DNA of 64,000 nucleotides, taken from NCBI GenBank assembly GCA_942159475.1, contig OW804096.1, forward strand, positions 132,608,941-132,672,940. The letters are read 5' to 3'. Shown here in pieces: positions 45,239 through 58,600 of the stretch. The notes under the pieces were generated by a model that was not told the DNA's origin, did no database searches, and saw nothing but the letters and a program-made list of their open reading frames with translations. Numbering within the stretch: position 1 is the first letter of the stretch; each line of letters starts with the position of its first letter. Source of the stretch: Sthenelais limicola (lineage: Eukaryota > Annelida > Polychaeta > Phyllodocida > Sigalionidae). A program made the position numbers and the translations under genes.

Positions 45239-48200
45239 ATATCTTACAAGTGTCTCACTCTGGCATGTATTTATGGACAATCAGACATATTCAACAAACC
45301 AATTAATCAACACCCATGTTCTACTCTCCCAGTCTGAATTGGGTGCTATTTCATTTAAGATTATTACCAACACACGATCTTAAATCCTGCGAAACACACT
45401 ACACAAGAATGAAAACTATCCATAGACTACTTAATTTTGTATTAGTCCCAAGACTATGATATAAAATCTTCGATGAAATTACAGGTGGAATAAAACCGAC
45501 GTCTCAGCAGACGCCACGTTAATGCTAGATCATCAGACAGGGTAGCGCTAGACCTACTCCGTAGACATCCACGCAACTACCAAGTAAATCCACACATGAT
45601 CAATGGACCATGGCGATCCAACTTCAGGCCATACCGTCGCTGCACACACGACCCTGGCTACTGGTGCGTTGCAATAAAACACGCCTGGTACAAGGTATTA
45701 AACAAACAGGCCTCTAAGCCTGCAATACCACCCCATGACTGCTGGCTGGCGGGAAGAAAAGACTTGAGGTTGTTCCCTTGATATGGATCGTGAATGTAGA
45801 TGGCAAATAAAGTATGGGGGTTCCCACACGGGTCGATTTCCATATCAAGGTCACTCACCTAGGTACCGTATATAGCAGCCAGCTCCCAAGTCAATAAGCC
45901 AAAGTGGAGGATAAAACTGAGCCAACTATTTAAGAAATGAGCCATTCAGGGGGAAATAAATGATGACGATGATGAGATAACTACTCCATTGGAAATCCTA
46001 CCTGAGTGGAGGAGGGAACGATCTAAGTTGGACAAGAAGGAAGAAGATGCAGCAGGTAAGAGAGGGGATACTGACGGTCGGATGCTGTGGGTTACAGCTA
46101 CTGTTGCTGCTGCTGAAGCTGGCACGACCAGCGAGGAGGAGGGAGTGCTTGGCTAAGTAATGCAGCCCTATACACACTCACTCCTTCCGTGCCGGTCAGG
46201 ACAGTTCTGTTACCTGTGTTGTTATGGCAACAATCAATGACTGGCTGCAGCAGCCAATAGCCTACCTCCACACAGTCGCTAGTTCCATTCAATGGCGTGG
46301 AGGGTAGCTTCCAGAGAACAAGGAAGCTGCACACAACCAATAGGTTGTGGGCTATTTCAAGAGTTAGGCTTTGGCAAGGGACTGTTCAAAGTAATGAAAA
46401 GGGTTTACAGCCGTCTTAGGAGCAATAAACATTTAGTGCAACATATACGTGGTTATCTCTGGCTTACAAGTTTATGTCCGGTAAAAGCTTTGCCTCAGGT
46501 AAGGTGAATTCTTCACCTACAGATCTGCTCGAATGAGAAGATATAAGCGACTGGATTCAATATGTACTCGATGACCTAACCATACTCCCAATAACAGTAA
46601 GCTAGCACCTTGCAAGTGCAGCAGGCAAGCTACCCCAGGCTTACCTGTAGCCAAATTATACCTGCCGCTTTGAAAGGGGGATCCTTCCATCGATCCGTAT
46701 TATCACATTCGTCCATCCTATTTATACTTGATGTGGTATAACTATCTCTCCTAACATTACCAGAATAAATCCATACCGATTTTCCTTTTTTTACATGGCT
46801 TTTACAAGCTTAAAATGCAAGTATTGTCCCAGCTTCCATATATAGGAAAATTTGGCAGGTTGGACTATTAGACCCAGGTGCCATGATTAAGTGTCAGATG
46901 AGTACCGTTGCACATTCTTGTGTACACCTCTTACCTGTCAGGGCTTGCATAAAACATGGCCTCTGTGCGGCCGGGCCTGATCTGTTTTCTTATTTGTAGA
47001 AGAAATCCAATACTGGATGGTGGATGGGGTGGCGAGTGTAGATTGGGTAGAGGTTGTGCAGGCTGTCTATGGGTGCCTGTAGGTATGAGGCTCAGACCCC
47101 AAGGTTCTAAGGTTACAGCACCCCTTCCATCTTAATGACCTCGAGGTCACGGCCACACCTGTATGGTGACAGAGCGGAGGGAAGGGACTGAAGCCGCTGG
47201 GGCTGACACCGTCACCTTATGAAAGGGTGGAGCAACTTTTCTAAGATATCAATACTATAGGGGGGAAAGCTCACTTAACGCAAAATGCGTGTGGATACAA
47301 AAAGCCTACCCCACAGGCATTTTGAGAATTATTGAAGACTTCAGTCACCAGTATCATCTTTCAGAGACAAACATTTCTCTAGTAAATGGAGAATTGAGTC
47401 ACAGACAGAATATGTATGTAATCTCGATCTTAGAAATCAGATTAATAAATTACCAGTACCTGAGAATAAAAAGAACTCGAGTACTTGATATGTACATGTA
47501 TAATAGAAACCAGAACCTGGCTCGACCACATCTTAAATATATATCATATGCCGTTATATTCCCCATAATGATGGCAGGCGAAACACCATTTGATTAATAC
47601 GCCAGGAAAAATATTGTCATTAAAAGGTTTTGGGTATTTGTGAGACTGCAAAAGCAAGCACAAACAAAATCCTTCTTGAGATAATAAAATGCCTTTGAGA
47701 GGGAGGCGATAAAAGGGAACACAGACGGTAAATCGAATGAATCACAGAAACAAAATCTTACCTGTGTTGCAAATACTGTTAGCACAAATGCTACCTCCAC
47801 GTTCCCAGAGGCAATCTAGAATGGCATGGAGTCGCTCGGAATGACCAGAGCTTAAAAGAAGACAAGGGCACACACTCCCTGCTGTAGGCCTAGGAGAAAG
47901 CCGACTGACAGGTTCATGACACCAGTCTTGCTCAGCAGGCACGGCTCGGAGTTATCTGTTATTGCACTCGGGCAGATGCTTGGGTTTCCTATGTCCACCG
48001 ATTGTGAGTGAGTAACTGGATGAATGCATGTGTGGCTGAGTGTGCGTACCGTGGCATAGATTCTCTGCCGTTCGTACAAATACTACTACTACTACAACTA
48101 CCACAAGCTCGCTGGTCTCTCTCAGGCCTCAGGTGATGCATACATGCTGGTGATGGTGGGGATGAAGAGGAAGATGCTGTGCCACCAGTGCTTGGTAGTA

Positions 48201-51200
48201 GTACAGACGCTACTGCAAGCATCTCACCTGAGTCAGCAGCCTTTGATCTTTTGGCAGGTGTCCATGCAATAGCCAGGTATTGGTGGAGGCCAGCGACGTC
48301 GTCACACAACCATCGCCATTGCCACCGCCTCCTCCACCACCAACGCCTCTTCCCCGTGACAGAAACAAGCTCCTGCATACCTGATGATGGTAGTTGAAGA
48401 GCCATCATTATGCCTTCCATACCAGAAGCTAGTCTCTAATCAAATGATCGTTGGTATTGTTTTTAAGAGCATCCACCCACTACGATGAATGTATGGAGGA
48501 ATAGGCCACCACCCCCACAGCATCAACAGCAGCAGAGAATGACATCGCGAGACTAGTTCCGCAAACGGTGGCGACTGAGTCCTATATTCCCATGTGTCCC
48601 CACCAAGGTAGGTGCTACGAGTGTATGAAGCAGGTATGACTATGAGGAGACTGGAGCACGTATTTGTATGGAGGCTCGGCAAGTGCTATAGCTGCATCAT
48701 AGCACACAAGGGAGGCAGTAGGACATGCCACTACTCGTGTCGCCTTCTCCGGAGACCCCTTCTCCTTTACTACTCCCACTACGACAGCCGCGTACTTATA
48801 TACCTGTGGCAAGGACAGGTTCACTCGGCGCACAGCACAAGGGTTAATCATAGCATAATGGACTGTTCCATTAAGGCTCACTAGGTAGGGCAGGTGGCTG
48901 CCGTCTCCACCTTCTCCTTACCTAAAGGGTGTGGTTGTGAGAAGTCCTAATGAGCCGCCATTGATGCCATTTATCTGCTATCATATCAAGAGGTGGAGTC
49001 CACATTGTGGTTAGCCCTGGCCTGACCAGTTTGTTTCAGCCCAGACCCATGCGCAACCTGTCAAGAAAGCCTCAGCTGCGTTTCCGCTGACCAATAGTTA
49101 GAGGCTTTGATGGCTACACCTGTCCGGCAACGTAACCAATCAGAGAAAGGATCCCAGGTCCCACCTGGTTTTCTGGAGCCAGAATTAAACACCATCAGTG
49201 CCATGGTTGTGACGTAAGAAAATCCGTCGTCACAAGCTTGCCTGACACACCCTTCTGCCATGCAACACAACGTCATATAGGTAGTTAATTGTGATGGGCG
49301 ACTGGACGGAGTGACGTGATATTTGATTAGTCAACGGACACGCCAATGTAGCGTGTATTATATTTGTCAAACAAGGCTGATGCTCGTGTCAAACAATGAC
49401 TACGAGCAGGGCAAATGCCAGGCTTGTTATACTGCAAGTCTATGGGATAGGCAACAAATGCTTGGCACGCGAAATATAACCTTTTTCATTGAAATCGGTT
49501 TATCAAGTTACACTCAAGTTGATACACGATGAAGACCTGTCAAGTCGTTCCCAAATCTATCACACTAAGCTAATCAAATATTAATTCCCTCTTGACAGTA
49601 ATACAAATGTCTTGGAATAACGGTGGGCGATGTGAAAATATTAGTGTTAAGTATGTTACTCAATAGACAGGCTCCAAGCGCCGAACTGATGCTGAGAATA
49701 TAAAAATGCATGATCCTGACTTAGGCTCTTCTTGGTACAGGTAGGGGGTCAATGCCAATAAAGCAGTAAAGCTTAAAATAGAATATTTCCTACCGCCACA
49801 CCGAACATGCTCGAACCTCACTCAATGCCTTGGGGGATTTAGTAAATTTAGTCCCCTGAGTATTGACTCGAGAAAAGCAAGTACTAATATGACTTCGAAA
49901 TTGAGATGAATGGGTGATGCGGATACAGTGAGTGACACAATATGAGGACCAGGAGGGGGGTAAGCGGTATGGGGTAGGTATGTAGGGAGGCGAGTATAGG
50001 TGTTGGGGGATCTAGTCAAGCTATCCCCGCATGGCCTTCTTTTCATGAGCCTGATCTATTGAATGAACTGAGCCGCCGCCCTGCACCCTCCAGGGTAGCG
50101 GAGATAAGTGTTACTGTTGGTGGGAAGGTGGGTAATGCCTACCTGGCTCCTCGCCAACAAATTTAACCTAAATGATCATCTAAGTGCAGGCGCTCGTCAT
50201 CATTCCATATCCACCGACCTCAGGAGAGAGCCTTGGCCAAGTAGGATTTCTAATCGATCCATGATGGCAGTATTGGGAAATGCATATCAGTACTGAACTA
50301 GATTCTATTTTTTTGAAAGTCCGCAGGGTATTGGATACACGGAGATGTTGCAAGTCAGGATTTAATGGTCTAAGGTCATCAACATCCATAATGGAAGCAG
50401 CGCTATTCGCAGGCAGAGGCACATAATGTGGTGAAAGGGCAATGAGAACCGCCGTCAAGGTAAAAGTGCGCTCGTTTAGACTCTGACACAACCTTTTCTC
50501 GCTTCTCCAGAGCGCACGAAAGGGGGAACTTCTCAACCGCACGACGTAGGCAATGTCAATGACCAACATGGAACGAGATGGCACCGGGGTCGGTCAAATC
50601 GTTTAGCTAAGTCAGAAGTATTCAATGGGTTCTATGAATAATTGTTCCAACTAGAAAACGCGTAGGAAAAAAACAGTCATTAGCTTGCATTAATTCCTTC
50701 GCCATTGAAATAAGCACGATTTTAGAAGGGATAGCATGGACTGAACACCAACAAGACGGGAGGGATATTAGAAGAACACATCACCACACACTAAATATGA
50801 ACATACCATTACAAATAGTATTGCAGTTATGGCCGATTTAAATATCTATACGTCACATAATCTGAACAATTGGCATCATTTTAAAGATAGATTTTTTATT
50901 TCAAGACAAGTCCACAAGCAGTCTTGGAAGACATAGCCGGTGAATGATGAACATGACCTACACATGCTACAGGTGCGATGGGCAGGGATCACAACGCACA
51001 CGTGAACCAACACTGACTACAACTAAGGAGAAATTTATGTGACAATATTAGCACTTGCGTGACTCAATCAGGAAATCCAAGTGACAGTAATCATCCTAAT
51101 TACTATTAATTTCTCCACGAAAGAAGACCCATGCAGTGGATTCAAACATGCATTAGGATAAGTGGGCTCTTTTTTAACCATTGTCGATTTGAAAAAGAAA

Positions 51201-53841
51201 GTTAACAATTGAAAAGAATCAATTGGTCTCACGGAACATGATAAAAAAACAACTTGGGTACATAACTGAACTGAAAGTCTTCTATGCAACCCACGTTTTG
51301 TAAAATATTCAAACAAGTTTATTATGTATGTGCACGTGTCAGCCCCTCCATTTAAAGCAACCACTCGACCCCTGAGTTTATAAATTCTTAAGATGCTACC
51401 ATCATATCAAGCAATGTATCAAGCCCATTATTATTTCACAAAAGTATGAGAAGTGTATAGGACACCACGCCTCTGAAAGTCAGCCTCAAGTACAAGCAGT
51501 TGACCATCATCCCCACCCAGCCTTCCGTCGCCATGTGACCAAATATTATGCTTGGTTGAGCACAGACCAATGTATGTGCTAGTCTGAGAGGGTGTGTGTG
51601 TGTTGGTGGACATTGATCGGACTCGCCTTATGGGCCAATCGATGTTGATGCCGATCCACCAGGATGCAACTAAACTCTGGGACAACAATATCTCTGCCAC
51701 CCCACCCCCCTTCCTCCACCCACCCACCTCCATTGGTCGCCTAGTTCTCCCCATGTTTGGAGACCTACAATAGTTTGCTCACTCACTCCCGCTCTCAAAC
51801 TTCCCTTGTGATTGTTCAATGGCTAAAAACTTCATTGATTGCTAGATGTGTTGGGCGATCTAAGTGGCTGTAGGCCGGGGTCGCTGGCACCAAAAGGAGC
51901 GGAAAGTTGCCTAGTTTGACCAGGAGGAACAGACGGCCGTCCAGTTAATGGATGTGAATTGAGAGCGCCAACGCAATCGCAGCCGTATTAAGGCTATAAA
52001 GAAATGGGTTCTTAGATACTGCCATAGACATAACTGTCTAACTATATTATAACTTCCAAGATAGAAAAAGGTTCAGACAGTCAATTATCCCTGTCAAGGA
52101 TGACACCACATATTATACACATGTATGCATATTTTACCATAAAATTCCTCCGAACATACTAGTCCACACCGGATAAAAACCTGTAGCGATGGAAAAATCA
52201 AAATCCAGGCACTTAAAAACAGGGGGTGGTAATGGGGTCAGGTTTTTGCAGAAAATGAGTTATGACGTTGAGTAAATATGCTGACCCATCGTATCACATT
52301 CCCCCCAGGCCAAACACGAGGCCAAACACGTATATACGCCGGCTTCCTGTTCCAAGTACAGACAACAAGCAAGAGGCCAAAATATACTTCCCATAAGGCC
52401 AAATTACGGTTCATTGACTAACAAATTAAAGCAGGGGGAGATTCCAGCTATGCTGACTATGGAGTCATGTGCCGGACCCGCCTCCTATTTAGTTTTTAGG
52501 TCGCTAGCGCTTGGGCTATGTATGTGCCTCATCCTAGTTTAGTGTCTCCTCAATACACCATGAAGTAGCCTAGGTGAAAAGTGAATGCCAGGGAACATCC
52601 AGAACTCTACCTATTAGCAAGACTTATTGTGATGAGAATGAGAGTTTCTCCTGGGGCTGGCCAGAACATGTATTTCTGCCACAGGAATTAGGAACACTGG
52701 AAAACATCCAGCTTCCAATGCATAGGAAAATGCATGGTGGAGACACGTTCCAATATCCTTAAAACTCTAGGAAGTGTATATATATGACACTTGTGGTTAA
52801 GACACCACGGCGATCTGACATTGTATCCCTGATAGAACAAGGAAGTTTAATTCCTTTTAATATTGTATGATGCATTAATGCTCATACATTACTGTACTAG
52901 AAATAGACATACAAGCAAGGAGAACATTAATCTAACAATCAATATATTGTTCAACAAAGTTTAGACGAATAATACCAAGCGAAATGAACCGACCGCATAA
53001 CCATAAGTAGAGCAAAACTATCGTCTCAGACTTAATGAGAGCATGAAAACTATGAACTATATCGAAGTACTCGTGAAACCATCTTCCCAGTTGAATAAGA
53101 ATAACCAGGTCGCTTCATACGGAAACATCAAACATACCTGTCATATTAAGAAGAGTGGTACATACATAATGATATCGCCCAGTAGCCGGGTTTAACCGTT
53201 TTAGTTCATTGTTAGTTTCCTATTCATTTCCCTACCAGTTCACCTGTTAGTAAGAACCATTCTTACCTGGGCCACACCCTGCACGTCTTATGTCACTGGT
53301 ACTAATGTTAACAGTATAAGTAAATCTAACGCTTAAATTATGTCCCAGACGCCAGCATCCGAAATGACAAAAGCTGACGATGCTACGCCACGGGAACTAA
53401 GAAACAGCTATTGAGCCTGCGGGTCAAACAAATGCTAACCGGGTAAGGTAAAGCTAACAACAGCCAAGGTCAATGGACTTAACATGTTGGTTATTGTCCC
53501 AGTACTATGAACTCTCCACAGATAATATAATAATCATTCAATTACTTTTCCTCGATAATTCATATATATCAAGACACAATGCAAGTTTCTAGATAATAAA
53601 TCAAGTAGAAGCGTTTTAGATGTTGGTAAAAACTTTTGCCTTGACTAAACTAGTAAAAATACTTAATACTAGTAACCACACGTTTAAAAATTAATACTAG
53701 GGCTAGGGGTTTGGAATAATGCCTATTCATTTTAGCCTATTTTAGTTTAGGGCTTAGGCTCATGACATGCTATAGTATAGGCTATTGAACAGTTCTATAG
53801 ACTATGAATGTAATTAATAATTATTAGGATTACTGTGGGTC

Positions 53842-53858
53842 GCCGGGGGGGGGGGGGC
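53842..53858. repeat. Poly-G tract
   Basis: A run of about 12-13 Gs flanked by cgcc and cg, in gene-free sequence. Confidence 0.85.
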
Positions 53859-54710
53859 GATTTGGGGTTTAATATTGGGTCGCACAGCAGCACTAGGATT
53901 TAACGCGTATGCATAGACCATAGCCGAACGTAATGAATAATTAATAAGGCCACTATACCATCAGCAATTTGAAAAGTAACTGATGTCTAGGACTTTGCTG
54001 GGGTGATGATCATAACACAGTTGGACTCGCCAACACAATAACTAGAGCCGCTAGTCCGTGCCACCTGGCCGCAATGGATCCCATCCCCCTGTTACTTCAC
54101 AACAATAGACTGAATAGATAGAAAAACATGTATAGTTTGAATACCCGCATGTTTATGCCTGCTGGAGCATAACGCTATTATAGGACTGCTGAGTGCATTA
54201 GTACAAGGGGACGCGACCCTCTGAGCTCTCGAGTGAAACAGGCTTTCCATGGTGGACTTCGCCCGTTGTGTAGGCTATGAAACACATCGGTTACTGCACT
54301 CCAAGAAACCATGATTTCCACTCCTTTACTTTTCCGTCAGAGAAATTCCATCTTAAAACTGATTATCTATGCGATCGGGGGAATAATTAGCTTAAGTTCC
54401 AGTGTAAAATCGGAATAGAGACGACTTGTCATACAAAAAGCCCAGTGTGTTACCTGGCACTACGTACAATATGTCTGCGCAGAGCGGAGATCGCCGAGAG
54501 AGGAGGATGTACAAAACTAATGAATCATTTTCATCCACAGAACCAATGAAGGGGGAGAATTAATGTGACCTACCGATGCTTGGAGATGTGTTCTAAGAGC
54601 GAGGAAGTGATCGAACGTTTTGGAGGGATATTAGGGTTCGAGCCGGGGATGTTTTTCAGGAGACGCCGGTTGGGTTTTCAGATGGTGGCTTCCCAAGCTT
54701 CTACACAAAC

Positions 54711-54960
54711 AGCTACCTGTGTACGGCGGCCGCGTGACTTCCTGCTTGCTGCCGCGGAGCATGCCGGGACGGCACCACTCCTGCCATCTCGCGGCAAATC
54801 TGAGAATCGCATTTTTCTCATCACAACCACCACTCCCTCCTGTGCTGGGGAGAGAGGTGGAGAGCAGATAGATTGGGAGTCGCCAAGCGAACTACTCCCG
54901 CTGCGCTTCTCATGAATGGGAGAAATGTAAGGATAGAACGCGAAATGGGCAAGATTATGT
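54711..54960 (-). promoter_or_regulatory. Candidate noncoding first exon, hnRNP K (proximal)
   Basis: A CpG-rich island in AT-rich DNA ending on the minus strand in cgtacacag|gtagct, a usable donor. It contains gcaggaagtcacgcgg (ETS-like) and a cgagatggc (YY1-like) piece. The plus-strand open frame across it (54565-54915) has no recognised domain. This is a suggestion for a 5' UTR exon and promoter. Confidence 0.35.
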
Positions 54961-55036
54961 GCGCCATTAGTAGGTGGGAAATAAAAGAATATTGATGGAA
55001 ACAAAGTGTCTGACTCATTAAAGGATTATAGGCCTA

Positions 55037-55067
55037 ATGAGTGAGTGAGTGATGGTTGCTTAATGCC
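55037..55067 (+). repeat. Second copy of the gagtgagtgag repeat head
   Basis: atgagtgagtgagtgatgg then ttgcttaatgcc, related to the head of the repeat at 14932. Only the first 30 or so bases are shared. Confidence 0.5.
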
Positions 55068-55528
55068 ATGACGACATATAATATTACTTTTTATTAGGCC
55101 TATTAATTAAATTATGGAATATGTCTGGAGTTGAGGGATACATTACTTTTCATAAAAGTTTGGATCAGAAATAAGAGGACATACAAATAAAATATTATTC
55201 CATGATAAAAGTCAGTCTTCCAAAGCCTAATGTAGTTCGATGTGACAAGAACACTTGTAGGCAACACATGTTTAAGATTAACCTTTCAATTATTTAAGCT
55301 ATGGCTATTCACCTGTGTAACAACTGTCAGGTAGAATGTGCATATATTGCTTACATCATATTGATGACCACACTTTGAATGTCAGAGTTAACTTTGGCCT
55401 AGGTTATATGCTAATTCTGACCAAAGCCAGACAGGAAACAACTGAGATGTCTCTTTCATTATTGGTTTTATCAGATCATTGACCATCTTCATACAAATAC
55501 GATTATAGGCCTAATATGAGTGTATTAT

Positions 55529-55857
55529 AGCAAGAATAGCATAGTATCGCGTATGAGGGGGGCTATATTCTCCGAGTATGGCCGAAAACTACGAGGCCAT
55601 AGGCCGAGTTGTTTTTCGGCCATACGAGGAGAATATAGGCCGCCGAAGACGCGATACTGTGCTATTCTTGCTTTTATTCCATGATTCTTAACTTAAAACA
55701 ACTTTATTTGCATTAATTTCATCAAACTTTGTTGTCCCCCAAGTCTCGAACGGTTGTGACGTCACTGTACAATACAAGGAATTTATATTGTCCACCTTGT
55801 GAGCGGCAAGTATATCGATTATATTGTACGCTCACGGCCAAATCATGGAATAAATAC
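55529..55857. mobile_element. Nested palindromic element
   Basis: Arms of about 60 bases at 55529-55590 and 55612-55672 pair across agcaagaatagcatagtatc, gaatatag and ggccgaaaa (with several mismatches). ttattccatgatt at 55674 is also repeated inverted at 55842-55854, so a second stem encloses the next 180 bases. No coding capacity. It fits a foldback transposon or two adjacent ones. Confidence 0.75.
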
Positions 55858-58287
55858 TGCTATATAATGGTATGAAGTGCCGTATTGGAATTTCAACGAA
55901 TTCTAGGTAAATTCAATTAATTAAAGTACCGGTAGCCTGTCCAATAAATGTATGGAAAAATTAATTGTGCTATAGAACCAGGACACCATCATTCAAATTA
56001 AAAATGTCTTCAAAGGGCCTGGTTGTAAGTACCAATTGATTGAGTAAATGAATAAAGATGATTTCTTTTGCCAGACAGATAGGCTACACAGATAGTGCTA
56101 TATGATATTGAAATGTCATATTAGATATCATACAGTCGGGCTATACAAATCAGCTTCTAGGAGAGAACACTTTCATCCCTACGCAATACATGTAAAATGG
56201 ATAGCACAGTCTGTGCCCAGCAAGGGTCCCTCTAAATAGCGAAGGAACTGCCGTAATTTACTACATAGACAAAATAAATGCTCACTTGTTGTAAATGTAA
56301 CATTTTATTTTTCTCCCAGAGATCGGACCCGGAAGACATACTTGGCAGTGTGACAACCGATATACTTATACTAGCCCAGAACTATGGTTCTTTGATGTCA
56401 TACAGCTGTTTTATCATCGGTTCTTGGACACTAAGAGTATTAGTTTAAGCGCACGAGTGTATTCTTGTCAAGGTCGAAGAAACCCCCACTACTGCCACTA
56501 GGAACATGTGAACTCCACATTTCTGCAAGGTCGGGACTCGTCCGAAATTTGTTCTTTAGTCGAAAATAGGATTGAGGGGGGTGGGGGTTGGTTGATACAG
56601 AGAGAGAGAAGAGAGAGTCAGGACGTTAGATGTGGCCTTCCATATGGACAACTCCAGAGCATAATAAGGAGAACGCTATGCCATTTCATTAACGATAGGA
56701 GAGCTACGTACACATGGAGATATTCATCAAGGTCAATATATATCACAGCCAATATCTACATAATGGCCCCATGTTGAATGTATACATGAGTTCCACTTTG
56801 GCGACGAATAAGCCCCATGCATAATAATATTCATAACTGCCCTCGACCAGATTAGTCTGTGCTACGCTCTATTCTCTAGTCATGTTACCTGTATGTCACA
56901 AATGGCAGGGAGATACCGTGTCAGGTGCGAGTGAGCGTGAAAAATAATTGCTTTTCACCGCTCTGTCAAAACAGGTTATCCAATGTACACAACAACTAAT
57001 AGATAATTACTATCACTACAATCAATAATGCAATTAGTTCTAAACCGGAATATTTTTTATTCAAACATGAGAAATGTGGATAAGTGTCCCCTAAAGATGT
57101 TCCACTAGGGAAATGTGCATATAGTTAAGCCATGTGATAAGTTATCTAAAAATAAATTATACAGGTATCTTTCTCTAAGTGATGGGCACTCACATCTGGA
57201 CTGTCCTCTCACAAACCAGCGAGTTCGGGCTAAGCCAATGCCAAGTGACACCCAACATCATTTTTCTTGGTCTAGCCCTATTACTCCCAAGGTCTAGTCG
57301 AGAAGCACTTCACCATCTTTTTATAAATGAATTCATGGGGATATCTCATTACCCCTTGCTCTTTTGGGAAAACCTACGCTACCCCCCTCTCCATATAGTT
57401 TGGCTTGTTGTGCTTAAAAACAGAACATTGAACACGTTTCTTCCATCACAAATAGTGAACAAGTCAAAACTATTTTACTTATAAAAACACACTGATAATA
57501 GATCGAAAATAGACGCCGAAATAAGGAGCCGCAGGCAGTCCAGCTGCAAAGAGCAATACGCACTAGCATTACTAAAATTCATGGATAATTCATTGCCTTG
57601 CCGAGCTAACAATCATACATGGTGAATATGGTATTGCAAATGAGGGCATTCCAACCAAGTATACATCTCCCATGAAATCATCCATTCTGAGGTACACGGT
57701 TGAGAACATGTATCACTTCCATTTAAAAGCTGACGGAAGCAAAATAGAGAATGGGCATAGATATGTAGCGTGGACAAATGATATAAGTGTTAATTCCAAG
57801 AATACGATGATCAAAAGAGTAAGAAACAGTCTAATTCAAACGGCTCTCAAAGAGCAAATTGAATCACTATCTATGCAAGGAGTTTCAACATGACGGAATA
57901 GTCCCAGTCTCTTGCACGCAGCAGTTCCTATTTTTCTTAAATAGCACCCAGAATCAAACCAAGGTGAGAACATAAAACTACATCACTCAAACCGGGTTTG
58001 AGGTTAAATCCGATCACCGCCAGAGTTACATGTAGAAGAGAAGCGAACCTGACTGTGATTCTGAGACTGGGGAGCTAAGGCACTATCAGCAGTCAGCAAA
58101 TCAAATCATGTTCCGAAATCACACCCCACAGACAGTCGCCCCTCTAACCCAGATACAGGTTACCGTATCAAGAAACGGGACAAAAAGCGATCTTTGAAAC
58201 CCTAACTAACACTCGTCCCTAACTGTACCATAAACAATAATCATCACCTACAATCGGGCAAATGTCAATAAACCACAAGCTACGTAC
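55858..58287. other. Gene-free stretch
   Basis: Mixed AT-rich sequence with small open frames lacking recognisable domains. No RNA gene or repeat boundary was seen. Confidence 0.4.
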
Positions 58288-58600
58288 CTGGGCTACTAAG
58301 AGTGGCTCACGTTCTATGCCCCTTCTTGTGATGATAGTAAGGTAACGGCTGATTGAGCGGTTGGACTCTGAGACTCAGGGAAAGAGGGAGTGAGAGTGTT
58401 ACTGAGTCGCTCGAGGAAGTTGGTAGCTGTGATAGGGGCGTTAGGTTAGCGCTGGCCGACACTGACAGAGCATACAGACAAGCAGTGATCACTGCCAGTG
58501 TAGGACCCAGCCCGCTCGAGTATGAGAACGCGTCTTGGGCAGCGCTCAGAGGACGCCGGGGGAGCAGCTCATGTGGCGCCTACCCACTGACCTACATACG
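58288..58600 (-). promoter_or_regulatory. Candidate noncoding first exon, hnRNP K (distal)
   Basis: A second CpG-rich island. On the minus strand it ends in gtagcccag|gtacgt, a good donor, and carries pyrimidine-rich tctcactccctctttccc. If used, the gene would span about 25 kb with a 13-kb first intron. It could also belong to an unrelated noncoding transcript. Confidence 0.35.

Larger units (their letters stand above)
45031..54710 (-). other. Probable hnRNP K 5' intron(s)
   Basis: The region is gene-free by coding criteria. On the minus strand it holds many CAG|GTAAG-like donors (for example at 47760, 46646, 46935 and 53270) that could bound noncoding exons, but none can be chosen from sequence alone. 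One inverted-repeat element is at 45146-45238. Confidence 0.4.

Noticed and set aside
47989..48420. 143-codon minus-strand open frame rich in Ser, Trp and Arg
   Set aside because: Low-complexity translation, no recognisable domain, no splice context that links it to a gene. Best taken as chance in GC-richer repeats.
54565..54915. 116-codon plus-strand open frame
   Set aside because: It lies across a CpG-rich island that looks like a minus-strand leader exon; no domain is seen and CpG islands often hold chance frames.
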